A stretch of 64,000 nt of DNA from an uncultured Oscillospiraceae bacterium (GTDB lineage: Bacteria > Bacillota > Clostridia > Oscillospirales > Oscillospiraceae), in the NCBI GenBank assembly GCA_947589745.1, contig CANQCS010000008.1:1-64000 (forward strand), in the 5' to 3' direction. The number at the start of each line of letters is the position of its first letter. The stretch's first letter is position 1. Positions 16,268-25,010 of the stretch are shown here, piece by piece. The notes beneath the pieces were generated by a model. That model worked only from the letters and a program-made list of their open reading frames with translations. It did not search any database and was not told where the DNA came from. The position numbers and the translations under genes are program-made.

Positions 16268-19102
16268 TTATAGAGGCGGCTGGGTGCCGTCATCAACGGG
16301 TTCATCGGGGGCCGACGGTTCACCGCCGGTCTGGGGTTCATCGGGGGCCGTGCCTCCGGTGTCGTCGCCGGTCTGGGCGCCGCCAAATCCGGCCCCGCCG
16401 CTGTTGGGAGACGTCGTCTCGTCATCCGGGGGGATCTCGGGGATATCCGGTGTCTCCGGCCAAGTGGGCTCTTCGGTCTGGCCGGGCTCGTCGGGGGTAT
16501 CCGGGTCGTCGCCCCACAGCCAATCCGGCGGCACATAGTTGGGGTCGCCGGGGAGGACCTCGCCGCCCTCGGGGGCGTTGGGATCCTCGGGGACGAAGTT
16601 CTCGTCGTGGATGGTGCACTGGGTGGCGGCCATCTGCCAGTAGGCGTACTGGTCCTCCTGGTCGCTGACCTGGATCCAGCTGTCGCCCAGCATCAGGAAC
16701 TCACGGCTGTTGGACACGATCCTGGTGACGATGTGGTCCTCCGGACAGTAGGGACCGGCCAGGCTGTAGGTGTCGGTGGTCTCGTCGTGGCAGAGCCGCA
16801 GCTCCACGTGGCAGCTGCAGCGCCCGCTGGGCACGGCATCGTCCGGTACCTCACCGGAGACGGTCCCGCCGCACTGGGAGCACAGGTCGCTGGCCAGCAG
16901 GCCGCACTCCTTGCAGAGGGTGACGGAGGAGATGCCCTCCGGCTTGTCGAAGAAGGGCTTGTCCTCCAGGCCCTCGTGGATCTGCTGCATGACCTTCCGC
17001 CAGATCTTTGCCGCCGGGTTGCCGCTGGCGTTGACGGTCTCGTCCTTGTCCTTGTAGCCCACCCACACGGCGGCGGCGTAGTAGGGGGTGTAGCCGCTGA
17101 AGTACCGGGTGCGCTTCTTGTCGGTGGTGCCGGTCTTGCCGGCGATGGTCATGCCGTCGAAGAGGGCGTCGCCGCCGGTGCCGCTGTTGGCCGCCCGCTT
17201 CAGAAGGGTGTTCATGAAGTAGGCGGTGGACTTCTTCATGGCCACCCAGGTCCGGGGGACATCCGGGTTCTCGTTGTCCACCACCACCTCGGTGTGGTCG
17301 TTGGACTCGATGCGCAGGATGGTCCGGGGCTTGTTGTAGATGCCCTCGTTGACGAAGGCGGAGAAGGCCGCGGCCATCTGCTCGGTGGTGAGGCCGTCGT
17401 GGAGGCCGCCCATGGCCAGGGGGGAGATGTCCAGGTCCGAGGTGGACAGGTCGAAGCCCAGGTTGTTCTCCATGAACTCGAAGGACCGGGCCACGCCCAG
17501 CTTCTGCAGGACCCGCACGGCCACGCAGTTCAGGGAGGACTGGACGCCCTGGGTCACGGTGACGTAGCCCCGGTAGTAGCCGCTGTCGTCCTTGGGGTAG
17601 CCGCCGGTGCCGGACTCATTGATGCGGATGGGGTAGTCGTCGATGATGCTGGCGGGGCCGATGACCCCGGCGTCGATGGCGGGGGCGTAGACGGACACGG
17701 GCTTGATGGAGGAGCCCACCTGCCGGGGGGTCCGGGCCAGGTTCTGGGCCCGGCTCACGGTCTTTACGCCCACGCCGCCGGCCATGGCCAGCACGTCGCC
17801 GGTGTAGGGGTCCACCACGGAGATGGCGGAGGCCAGGGGCTGGCCGCTCTCAGAGGGACAGTCGAAGTTGGAGGGGTCCTCGTAGACGCTGTCCACGATC
17901 TCCTGGATGCGGAGATCCAGGGTGGTGTAGATGTGGTAGCCGCCGCCGTAGAGCTTGTCGATGGCGGTGGAGCGGGTGACGCCCTGCTGCTCCATGATGA
18001 GCTCGATGGCGTCGTCGATGACCGCGTCCTCGAACCAGGTATAGGTGCCCTTGTGGAGGGCCACCACGCCGGACTCGGTGCTCTGGGGCGTCTCGTCCAC
18101 GGTCTCGCCCTCCTCGCCCTCCACTTCCTCCGGCTCTCCGGCGTGGAGAGCGGCATACTCCGGGGTGTCGGTGAACATCAGGAACTCGTTCAGGGCGGCG
18201 TTGTAGGTGGCTTCGTCGATGATGCCCTGCTCCTTCATGGTCCAGAGGATGTCGGTCTGCCGCTTCTTGTTGAAGTCCCTGGGCGTCTTGATGGAGCCGT
18301 CAGACTGCTCGTATTCGATATCAAAGAAGGGGTCGTAGAGGGAGGGGTTGTTGGTGATGGCAATGATGGCGGCGCTCTCCGCCAGGTCCAGCTCGGATAC
18401 GCTCTTGCCGAAGTAGACCTTGGCCGCCATGCCGATGCCCTCCGCGTGACCGAAGTTGACCTTGTTGAGGTAGAGGGTCAGGATCTCCTCCTTGGCGTGG
18501 GTCTTCTCGAACTCCAGGGCCCGGATGATCTCCCGGAACTTCCGGAGCACCGTGACCTCCTTGTCCTCCGGCCGGTTGGACAGGTTCCGCAGCATCTGCT
18601 GGGTGATGGTGGAGCCGCCGCGGGTGCCGCTGCCCAGGAGGGTGTCCCGGATGGAACCGGCGGTGCTGAGCCAGTCCACGCCGTTGTGCTCCCAGAAGCG
18701 CTTGTCCTCGATGGCCACCACCGCCTTGATGAGGTGGTCGGGCAGGTCCTCGTACTCCACCAGCTCCCGGTTGCCGCCGGTCTCGTAGATGACCCGCAGG
18801 GGGACCCACTCGCCGCTCTCATCCTTGCAGTAAATGGTGGAGGCCAGGGACATGGTCATGTCCTCCACTTCCAGCTCCGACACCGAGGGGGCCAGGGTGG
18901 TCTCCACATAGGAAAGGAAATACCTGGCGAAGATGGCCACGGTCAGCACGGCGATGAGGCAGAGAGTGAACACCGCCAGGATCAGCTTGCCGATGAGGGA
19001 GAGGATGATCAGAAATATGTTTCTCTTTTTCTTCTTTTTCTTTTTGCGGGGCGCGGCCTCGCCGGGGGCCTGTCCGCTGGGATCTGCGCGTTCCGGACTC
19101 AT
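16268..19102 (-). CDS. Class A penicillin-binding protein (PBP1A-type)
   Basis: 944-residue bifunctional peptidoglycan synthase. A Lys-rich cytoplasmic tail and one transmembrane helix (about residues 28-52) precede the glycosyltransferase domain, with EDKRFWEHNGVDW containing the catalytic Glu, and GGSTITQQMLRN. The transpeptidase has GSSIKPVSVYAPA (SxxK), SSLN (SxN) and AGKTGTT (KTG). After the catalytic domain come two CxxC-like pairs (CKECGLLASDLCSQC) and a low-complexity Pro/Asp/Glu/Gly tail of about 110 residues, probably wall-exposed. ATG 19102 follows AAGGAGGTACATCGC. Confidence 0.95.
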   Translation of the reverse strand: MSPERADPSGQAPGEAAPRKKKKKKKRNIFLIILSLIGKLILAVFTLCLIAVLTVAIFARYFLSYVETTLAPSVSELEVEDMTMSLASTIYCKDESGEWVPLRVIYETGGNRELVEYEDLPDHLIKAVVAIEDKRFWEHNGVDWLSTAGSIRDTLLGSGTRGGSTITQQMLRNLSNRPEDKEVTVLRKFREIIRALEFEKTHAKEEILTLYLNKVNFGHAEGIGMAAKVYFGKSVSELDLAESAAIIAITNNPSLYDPFFDIEYEQSDGSIKTPRDFNKKRQTDILWTMKEQGIIDEATYNAALNEFLMFTDTPEYAALHAGEPEEVEGEEGETVDETPQSTESGVVALHKGTYTWFEDAVIDDAIELIMEQQGVTRSTAIDKLYGGGYHIYTTLDLRIQEIVDSVYEDPSNFDCPSESGQPLASAISVVDPYTGDVLAMAGGVGVKTVSRAQNLARTPRQVGSSIKPVSVYAPAIDAGVIGPASIIDDYPIRINESGTGGYPKDDSGYYRGYVTVTQGVQSSLNCVAVRVLQKLGVARSFEFMENNLGFDLSTSDLDISPLAMGGLHDGLTTEQMAAAFSAFVNEGIYNKPRTILRIESNDHTEVVVDNENPDVPRTWVAMKKSTAYFMNTLLKRAANSGTGGDALFDGMTIAGKTGTTDKKRTRYFSGYTPYYAAAVWVGYKDKDETVNASGNPAAKIWRKVMQQIHEGLEDKPFFDKPEGISSVTLCKECGLLASDLCSQCGGTVSGEVPDDAVPSGRCSCHVELRLCHDETTDTYSLAGPYCPEDHIVTRIVSNSREFLMLGDSWIQVSDQEDQYAYWQMAATQCTIHDENFVPEDPNAPEGGEVLPGDPNYVPPDWLWGDDPDTPDEPGQTEEPTWPETPDIPEIPPDDETTSPNSGGAGFGGAQTGDDTGGTAPDEPQTGGEPSAPDEPVDDGTQPPL

Positions 19103-19328
19103 GCGCGATGTACCTCCTTATATATAAGATGAACAGCCCGTCCCGGGTGGGGAGGGCGGGAGAGGGCATATCAGAGTATGCTTACTCTACAGTATAACAC
19201 GGCTTGTCAACCATGAAAAGGGAGAAAATAGAGAAAAAACCGTTCCAGAAGAAAGAGAACTCGAAAAATTCTTCATAAAATACAAAAAAGAGGTACAGAA
19301 ATCGTCGAAATGTCACATGGAATAGGGG

Positions 19329-19357
19329 TTGCAATTTTGGAGAAAACGGGGTACACT
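19329..19357 (+). promoter_or_regulatory. Promoter of the DUF1292 gene
   Basis: TTGCAA (19329-19334), 17 bp, TACACT (19352-19357), about 57 nt before the start codon. Confidence 0.65.
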
Positions 19358-19413
19358 ATAGGTGCGGACGGAAAAGGCCGTCCGGCCACCTCACGGGACA
19401 AGGAGGCGCGGAT

Positions 19414-19719
19414 ATGAGCGAAGAGTACGGCCCGGATTTCATCACCATAACGGACGAGGACGGCAACGATATCGAGCTGGAATTCCTGGACGCGCTGGAG
19501 CACAAGGGCCAGACCTACATGGCGTTCTATCCCGCCGTGGAGGAGGGGGCCGACGAGGACAGCGAGGACTACGGCCTGGTCATCCTGAAGTCCATCGTGG
19601 AAAACGGGGAGGAGCTGCTCTCCACCCTGGACACCGACGAGGAGCTGAACGAGGTGTACGACCTCTTCATGGAGCGCCTCTTCTCCGAGGAAGAGGACGA
19701 GGAGGGCGGCGAGGACTGA
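19414..19719 (+). CDS. DUF1292 domain-containing protein
   Basis: 101-residue highly acidic cytoplasmic protein of the DUF1292 (YrzB-like) family. FITITDEDGNDIELEFLDALEHKGQTYMAF and the later VILKSIVENGEELLSTL match the family pattern; length is typical. Function is not established. GTG/ATG choice: ATG 19414 has AAGGAGGCGCGGAT upstream. Transcribed divergently from the PBP gene and followed by the probable 6S RNA. Confidence 0.85.
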   Translation: MSEEYGPDFITITDEDGNDIELEFLDALEHKGQTYMAFYPAVEEGADEDSEDYGLVILKSIVENGEELLSTLDTDEELNEVYDLFMERLFSEEEDEEGGED

Positions 19720-19790
19720 GCCGCTGTTCTTTCAGACGGAAGGACAGGGAAAAAAGTTCCCGCTCCGGTGAACGAAGCATAGAATAAAAA

Positions 19791-19993
19791 TGTGCCCTGC
19801 GGGGTGCGTGATGGGCCTTCTTTTAACCCACATTCTGTTATACGGGATGCTGGTTCATCGTCTGGTTTGCAGGCCTCCCGGCTGCCACCTGCGGTTGGAA
19901 GTTGGAAGCAGTAAAGGACGGTGCAGGCGACCCACCTGCCAAGCGTGTGCAGGTTATAACAGGGTCCACACGGCCATCGCGGGGCACTATTTT
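19791..19993 (+). ncRNA. ssrS: Probable 6S RNA
   Basis: About 200 nt with no plausible ORF. The ends form a long closing stem: GTGCCCTGCG (19792-19801) pairs with CGCGGGGCAC (19978-19987), followed inward by GATGGGCC with GGCCATC and by CTGTTAT with ATAACAG. The 5' motif resembles the CCUG-GAUGUUCG start of 6S RNAs, and the rod with an internal bulge fits an RNA that imitates an open promoter and binds RNA polymerase. A TAGAAT -10 box lies at 19780-19785 and a terminator follows. Assignment rests on structure and remembered consensus, not on a covariance search. Confidence 0.68.
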
Positions 19994-20024
19994 GCGCAAA
20001 AACAGGGATGGTATGATTTATTTT

Positions 20025-20061
20025 GCGGCCTGTCTGGAACGAATCCAGACGGGCCGCTTTT
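20025..20061 (+). terminator. Rho-independent terminator downstream of the 6S-like RNA
   Basis: gcggcctgtctgga pairs with tccagacgggccgc around ACGAA, followed by TTTT. Confidence 0.75.
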
Positions 20062-20182
20062 CGACAGGCAAAACAAGACATCACCGTGAATACCCCGCGC
20101 ATCGGGTTTACATTTTCCCTGCTCACGGCAAGAAAAATGCTCCCAGCAGACGGTCCGCTGGAAGCACTCGGGATCATTTTCG

Positions 20183-20776
20183 TTAACGTATCTTTCGGAA
20201 CAGAAAAATACGCTGCATCTCAACTTCTGACAAATAGGGCGTGGCAAGCTCCTCCGGCAGCGGCACCCTGACCGGACGCCGGATCCCGGGCCTCAGCGCT
20301 ACTCCGTCATCCTCCAGGTCCATCGTGCCCAGCAATTCGTAGTCCTCGTCCAGATGGGCAAGGAACCAATCCTCCGGCCCCTCGGCCACCAGAAGCAAGC
20401 CGCCCTCCTTCAGATAGGGCTTCATCGCCTGCCCCACATCTCCGGCGTAGAAGGAAAGGAGCAGATCAAACTGCGGCAGCTCCGGCGGCCGGTTGTAATC
20501 GCATCCGTAAAAGACAGCCTGCACATCTTCCGGAAACACCTTGTAGTCGCTGACCAGCTCGCCAATGTCTGTATGGTCTTGGAACCACTCCTGCACCCAC
20601 AGCGCCTTGTCCAGATAGCAGACATGGGGGATGAACAGAGATGGGGCAATGTCGTTGGCTGAACCCGGATACAGCGCGGTCTCGATTTGGAATTGTTCCG
20701 CGACGGTCTGGTAACACCAGATGCGGTAATCGCCCACTTCGCTCAGGTAAGCAGGAAGACAAGCCGTGTTGTACAT
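20183..20776 (-). CDS. Hypothetical protein, possibly a degenerate SAM-dependent methyltransferase fold
   Basis: 197-residue protein, start ATG with GAGAGGTCATC upstream. The order 'SLFIPHVCYLDK ... FPEDVQAVFYGCDYN ... FDLLLSFYAG ... MKPYLKEGGLLLVAEG' resembles the second half of a class I methyltransferase Rossmann fold, but a glycine-rich SAM loop is not seen, so catalysis is doubtful. Less GC-rich than neighbouring genes. No operon partner. Confidence 0.6.
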   Translation of the reverse strand: MYNTACLPAYLSEVGDYRIWCYQTVAEQFQIETALYPGSANDIAPSLFIPHVCYLDKALWVQEWFQDHTDIGELVSDYKVFPEDVQAVFYGCDYNRPPELPQFDLLLSFYAGDVGQAMKPYLKEGGLLLVAEGPEDWFLAHLDEDYELLGTMDLEDDGVALRPGIRRPVRVPLPEELATPYLSEVEMQRIFLFRKIR

Positions 20777-20982
20777 GATGACCTCTCCCCTCCCACTCTC
20801 AGGAAACTACGAGCACTTTAGCAGATGAATCCCGGAATGTCAATGCAACTATTATTCAGTTCATTTTTGGTGATTTTTGGCAGCGAAATGGTTTGTTTCG
20901 ATAGAATTAAGTTCAAAAATAAAGAGCTTCCCTTTTGAGGAAACTCTTTGAGCAATCGTTCCTTTCTTCCGTTAAAGCCATG

Positions 20983-21078
20983 CATCGCTGACGGGTAAGA
21001 AATGCCGGAACCGCAGCGCTTTGGCAGTGATATTAAAGGTTTTTTTGATGCTTTTTCTTTCAGGAAAAAAGTATCAGG
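20983..21078 (-). repeat. Interspersed palindromic repeat, copy 2
   Basis: Inverted, diverged copy: the body (gctgacgggtaag ... aaccgcagcgctttgg) is followed by tttttttgatgctttttctttcaggaaaaaagtatc, the palindrome that heads the family. It lies in a gene-free stretch between 20.8 and 21.3 kb. Confidence 0.7.
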
Positions 21079-21152
21079 AGGCCGCCTCTTTATCGTTTTT
21101 GAGGGAAGGGCTGAACTGTAAACTCCGCATCTCACACGGGGACAAAAAATCG

Positions 21153-21197
21153 AACCCCCTGACCGGCAGCTTACGTTACCGGTCAGAGGGTTCTTCT
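21153..21197. terminator. Bidirectional hairpin terminator
   Basis: aaccccctgaccgg pairs with ccggtcagagggtt. T-rich tracts follow on both strands (TCTTCTTTT on plus, CGATTTTTT on minus). It is well placed to end the purine-salvage operon, whose last gene stops at 21336. Confidence 0.75.
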
Positions 21198-21335
21198 TTT
21201 ATGGTTACTTTACGCAAATGTCAGCCCACTGCGTACTGCACAAATAGCGCTCATTTCCTCATGAAGTCTCTATGGCCCGACCGGCCTCCCGGGGCGCGGT
21301 ACAGCGGGCCAGGGGCCGGTGCGATGCACCGCATA

Positions 21336-22154
21336 TTACGCAATGTCGATCATCAGCCGGAGAAGCCGGGTAAACTCCGCCTTGACCCGGTTCGCGGTCT
21401 CCACCACCTCGCTGTGGTCCAGCGGGGTTGCCTGCATACCAGCTGCAAGATTGGTGATACAGCTGACACCCATGACCTGCAGGCCGCAGTGCCTGGCTGC
21501 GATGGCCTCCGGCACGGTGGACATCCCCACGGCGTCCCCGCCCATGATCCGGGCAAAACGGACCTCCGCCGGGGTCTCATAGCTGGGGCCGCTGAACATG
21601 ACATAGACGCCCTCATCCAGGCGGATGCCCTCCGCCGCGGCAAGAGGCTTCAGCTTCTCCCGGAGTTCCCTGGAGTATACGTCGCTCATGTCCGGGAACC
21701 GGGGACCGAAATCCTCCAGATTGGGCCCGATCAGGGGATTCATGCCGGAATAGTTGATATGGTCCTTCATCAGCATCAGCGTCCCCGCGGGCCAGCCGGG
21801 GTTGACACCACCGGCGGCATTGGTGAGGATCAGCGTCTTTACCCCCAACTTGGCCATGACACGCACCGGCATGACGATCTGCCGCGGCGTATAGCCCTCG
21901 TAATAGTGGATGCGGCCCCGCAGCGCGACGACATACTTTCCCTGGGTGCGGCCAAACACAAAGGCTCCCGTGTGGCCCTCCACCGTGGAGACCGGAAAAC
22001 CGGGAATATCGGAAAACGGGATCACGACGGGGTCCTCCAGCGTATCGCAGAAGTCCCCCAGGCCGCTCCCCAGGATCAGGCCCACGCTGGGGACCGTGTG
22101 GACCAGCGAACGGATGCGGTAAAACGCGCTGCTGATCCCCATTCTCTCTTTCAT
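21336..22154 (-). CDS. Purine-nucleoside phosphorylase
   Basis: 272-residue trimeric-type PNP that phosphorolyses (deoxy)inosine and guanosine to base and (deoxy)ribose 1-phosphate. Motifs: VGLILGSGLGDFCD (phosphate loop), VEGHTGAFVFG, ILTNAAGGVNPG, and MFSGPSYETPAEVRFAR with VGMSTVPEAIAARHCG for base and ribose binding. Last of six co-directional genes, 5 nt after the adenine deaminase gene, with AAGGAGGCG ahead of ATG 22154. Fits conversion of hypoxanthine or guanine nucleosides generated upstream in the pathway. Confidence 0.93.
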   Translation of the reverse strand: MKERMGISSAFYRIRSLVHTVPSVGLILGSGLGDFCDTLEDPVVIPFSDIPGFPVSTVEGHTGAFVFGRTQGKYVVALRGRIHYYEGYTPRQIVMPVRVMAKLGVKTLILTNAAGGVNPGWPAGTLMLMKDHINYSGMNPLIGPNLEDFGPRFPDMSDVYSRELREKLKPLAAAEGIRLDEGVYVMFSGPSYETPAEVRFARIMGGDAVGMSTVPEAIAARHCGLQVMGVSCITNLAAGMQATPLDHSEVVETANRVKAEFTRLLRLMIDIA

Positions 22155-22159
22155 GCTCT

Positions 22160-23908
22160 TTACGCCTCCTTGTACGTTACCAGCGTCTGTGTCAATGCGT
22201 CCACCATTCCCCGCGTCGTGATGCGGAGTTCCGGGATCACGGGCAGAGCCATAAAGCTCAGCGTCATAAAGGGGTCAATGCCGGTGCCGACCCCGCGCTC
22301 GTGGGCCATCCGCTTGGCCTCCTCCAGCGCGGAGTTGACCTGCTCCAGGGAGTCCTCACTCATAATGCCCGCGATGGATAGCACGACTTCGCTGACAATG
22401 GCCCCCCGGTCCGCCAGCACGATCCCGCCCTGGTTGGAGAGGATGCGGTTCACGGCGGCGGCCATGTCATCGTCGTTGGTCCCCACGACGATGATGTTGT
22501 GGGAGTCGTGGGAGATGCTGGCGGCGACCGCGCCGGAGGACAGCCCGTATCCCTTGATGTAGCCGATCCCGATATGGCCTGTATTTCTGTGCCGCTCCAC
22601 CACTGCGATCTTCAGAATATCCCCGGCAATGTCGATCCCGTTCGCGAAGCCCAGATTCCGGGACACGATCTCGCCGGGCACCAAGCCGAGCATCGCCTTG
22701 GGGGCGTCGGCGCGAAAATCCGACGGAGTGAGCGGAGACGCGTGGAATGTGCTGTGGGCCTTCTCCGCCAGTTCCGGCGCGATCCTCGGAATCTCAAAGG
22801 GCTTTGCGCAGCCGTCCTCCGCCACGAGCCGCCCGTCCTTGAAGACGCTGCGGACGCGCAGCGTCTCCAAATCGTCGACTACCACCATATCCGCCCGGTA
22901 TCCGGGCGCGATGGCACCGGTGCGCTCCATGTGGAAATAGTTGGCCGCGTTCCAGCTGGCCGCCTTGACGGCCAAAATGGGATCGACCCCCGCCGCAATG
23001 GCCCGGCGGATGTGGTGGTCAATGTGTCCCGCCTCCAGCAGGTCGCCTGGGTGCTTGTCGTCGCAGCAGAACATACAGCGGCTGGCGTAGGGATATTTCA
23101 GAAGCGGCAGGAGAGCGTCCAGATTTTTGGCGGCCGTGCCCTCCCGGATCATGATATACTGGCCCAGCTCGATTTTTGCCATCGCGTCCGCCAGATCGCT
23201 GCACTCGTGGTCGGATTGGACGCCCGCGGTGATGTAGGCGTTCAGACCCTTCCCGGAGAGGCCGGGGGCGTGGCCGTCAATGACTTTTCCGCGGACCTGG
23301 GCGGCGGCGATCTTGTCCACCACCCGGGGCGCCGCCTCCACGGTCCCGATATAGTCCATGACCTCCGCGAGTCCCAACACCCTGGGGTGGCGGTAGAACC
23401 CATCCAGGCAGTGGTAGTCCAGCTCGGCGCCGCTTTCGTCCATGGGCGTGGCGGGGACGCAGGAGGGCAGCATGAACTTCACATCCACCGGCAGGCCGCG
23501 GGTGGCCTGGAGCATGTACTCGATCCCGTCCGTGCCCATCACGTTGGCGATCTCATGGGGGTCCGTGACCACGGTGGTCGTGCCGTGGGGCAGCACCGCC
23601 CGCACAAATTCCGCCGGTGACACCAGGGAGCTCTCCAGGTGGATATGGGCGTCGATGAACCCTGGCAGGACGATTTTCCCGGAGAGGTCTATCTCCTCTT
23701 TCCCCTCATAGCTCCCGATGCCCGCGATCTGTCCACCCGCGACAGCGATGTCGCCCCGGCAGATCCGGTCCGTGAATACGTTTACATAGGAGGCGTTCTT
23801 CAGCACCAGGCCGGCGGCCCGGCAGCCCGCGGCGACGCGGATCGCCTCCCGCTTCTCCCCCACCTGCTGAAGCATCCGCTCCGTGTCATTTGTCTGAAAG
23901 ACCGTCAT
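22160..23908 (-). CDS. ade: Adenine deaminase
   Basis: 582-residue metal-dependent adenine deaminase (Ade/AdeC, amidohydrolase superfamily), converting adenine to hypoxanthine. Visible are FIDAHIHLESSLVSPAEF (HxH metal ligands), DPHEIANVMG, HAPGLSGKGLNAYI, CCDDKHPGDLLEAGHI and the C-terminal GIDPFMTLSFMALPVIPELRIT. Length matches the family. Its start overlaps the stop of the deoxyribosyltransferase gene by 4 nt, so translation is probably coupled. Confidence 0.95.
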   Translation of the reverse strand: MTVFQTNDTERMLQQVGEKREAIRVAAGCRAAGLVLKNASYVNVFTDRICRGDIAVAGGQIAGIGSYEGKEEIDLSGKIVLPGFIDAHIHLESSLVSPAEFVRAVLPHGTTTVVTDPHEIANVMGTDGIEYMLQATRGLPVDVKFMLPSCVPATPMDESGAELDYHCLDGFYRHPRVLGLAEVMDYIGTVEAAPRVVDKIAAAQVRGKVIDGHAPGLSGKGLNAYITAGVQSDHECSDLADAMAKIELGQYIMIREGTAAKNLDALLPLLKYPYASRCMFCCDDKHPGDLLEAGHIDHHIRRAIAAGVDPILAVKAASWNAANYFHMERTGAIAPGYRADMVVVDDLETLRVRSVFKDGRLVAEDGCAKPFEIPRIAPELAEKAHSTFHASPLTPSDFRADAPKAMLGLVPGEIVSRNLGFANGIDIAGDILKIAVVERHRNTGHIGIGYIKGYGLSSGAVAASISHDSHNIIVVGTNDDDMAAAVNRILSNQGGIVLADRGAIVSEVVLSIAGIMSEDSLEQVNSALEEAKRMAHERGVGTGIDPFMTLSFMALPVIPELRITTRGMVDALTQTLVTYKEA

Positions 23909-24999
23909 TTCGTTCCCTCCAGGTCCAGGGCCGCCCGCCGCAGCGCGTCCTCAAAACCGCCCTGCACAATGGTCATGGAGCAGGCGAACATGATGTTGAG
24001 GGGGTAGTCGAAGTTCTCCGCATTGCAGCCGCAGGCGTCCCGGTACTCCCGCGCCGCGCCCAGGTTGGGGACGCGCTCGATCATCCGCCGGGTGTCCGCC
24101 ATGTATCCGTACAGCTTTTTCCCCAGCTGGAAGCCCATGCCGCACTCGAAGGCCGTGTCGCTGTCCGGCTCCCAGCCGTGGAAGTCGTTCAGGTCCGCGA
24201 TCACAATGTCGCAGTTGCGGACATGCTGCTGCTGGCGGTCAAAGATGTGATACGCCTGGGTGTACGGATCATCGGAGGACACCGGCGGTACGCCGGGCGC
24301 CTCGTCCGCCGGTGTAATAGCGTAGAAGCCCAGTTCCCCACAGAGGGCCTTCATCCCCGCGTAGCGCCGGACGGCGTCGGGCGCGTACCGCTCGTGACCG
24401 GCCAGGTACACCACCGGCTTTCCCACATCCCCCAGCGTCCGGCCGGGGACCGGCGCGGCGGGGGGAACGCGTCCGCCCCTCCGTTTCCGCTCCTCCTCGC
24501 GGTCCAGGGCGAAGACCTGGAGGCAGTCGTCGAAGTCGCCCTCCACGATCTTCATGGAGCCCACCACGTTGGGGGAAAAGGGGAGATGGCTGTAAGGCAG
24601 CGGACGCCCCTTTTGGTCATAGAGGACGCCGTCCCGGAGCACCCCGTTCTGGTACTTCCACGCCATGGGCCGCTTGTCCCGGGTGTATCCGTAGCAGTGG
24701 GCTCCCCTGGCATAGGCCATGCCCACCTCGTAGATGCTCCCGCCGTCCACGTCCGCGCCGCGATAGAATTCCAGGTTGCAGAGGATCGCCGTGGAGGCGT
24801 CCATGCACCGGACGCAGTTGTCAAAGATGGCGTCTCCGTTCTTCCGGAGGTCTCGGGGGTCCATCTCGAGCTGCGTGTCGCTGGGCATGGTCACATCGAA
24901 TCCTTTGACCCTGGCCCTGTCCCGCATGACATACCAGCGGGGATATCCGTCCTCGTAGAAGCACATGGGACCCGCAATATAGATGCTTTCCTTCTTCAT
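23905..24999 (-). CDS. Two-domain nucleoside 2-deoxyribosyltransferase
   Basis: 364-residue protein made of two nucleoside 2-deoxyribosyltransferase-like domains in tandem. Domain 1 (about 1-165): YIAGPMCFYEDG, AILCNLEFYRGADVDGGSIYEVGMAYARG. Domain 2 (about 185-360): YLAGHERYAPDAVR, IVIADLNDFHGWEPDSDTAFECGMGFQLG. Both keep an acidic residue in the position of the catalytic Glu. Family enzymes exchange bases on 2'-deoxynucleosides or hydrolyse them, and are normally about 150-residue single domains that form oligomers. Eleven nucleotides after nucleoside hydrolase in transcription order. Confidence 0.85.
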   Translation of the reverse strand: MKKESIYIAGPMCFYEDGYPRWYVMRDRARVKGFDVTMPSDTQLEMDPRDLRKNGDAIFDNCVRCMDASTAILCNLEFYRGADVDGGSIYEVGMAYARGAHCYGYTRDKRPMAWKYQNGVLRDGVLYDQKGRPLPYSHLPFSPNVVGSMKIVEGDFDDCLQVFALDREEERKRRGGRVPPAAPVPGRTLGDVGKPVVYLAGHERYAPDAVRRYAGMKALCGELGFYAITPADEAPGVPPVSSDDPYTQAYHIFDRQQQHVRNCDIVIADLNDFHGWEPDSDTAFECGMGFQLGKKLYGYMADTRRMIERVPNLGAAREYRDACGCNAENFDYPLNIMFACSMTIVQGGFEDALRRAALDLEGTK

Positions 25000-25010
25000 T
25001 TGGCCCTCCT

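Noticed and set aside
16607-19132. 841-aa plus-strand ORF opposite PBP1A
   Set aside because: Antisense shadow of a PBP with intact catalytic motifs.
19790-20186. Short ORFs over the 6S-like RNA
   Set aside because: The region folds into complementary arms and has its own terminator, so an RNA gene explains it better.
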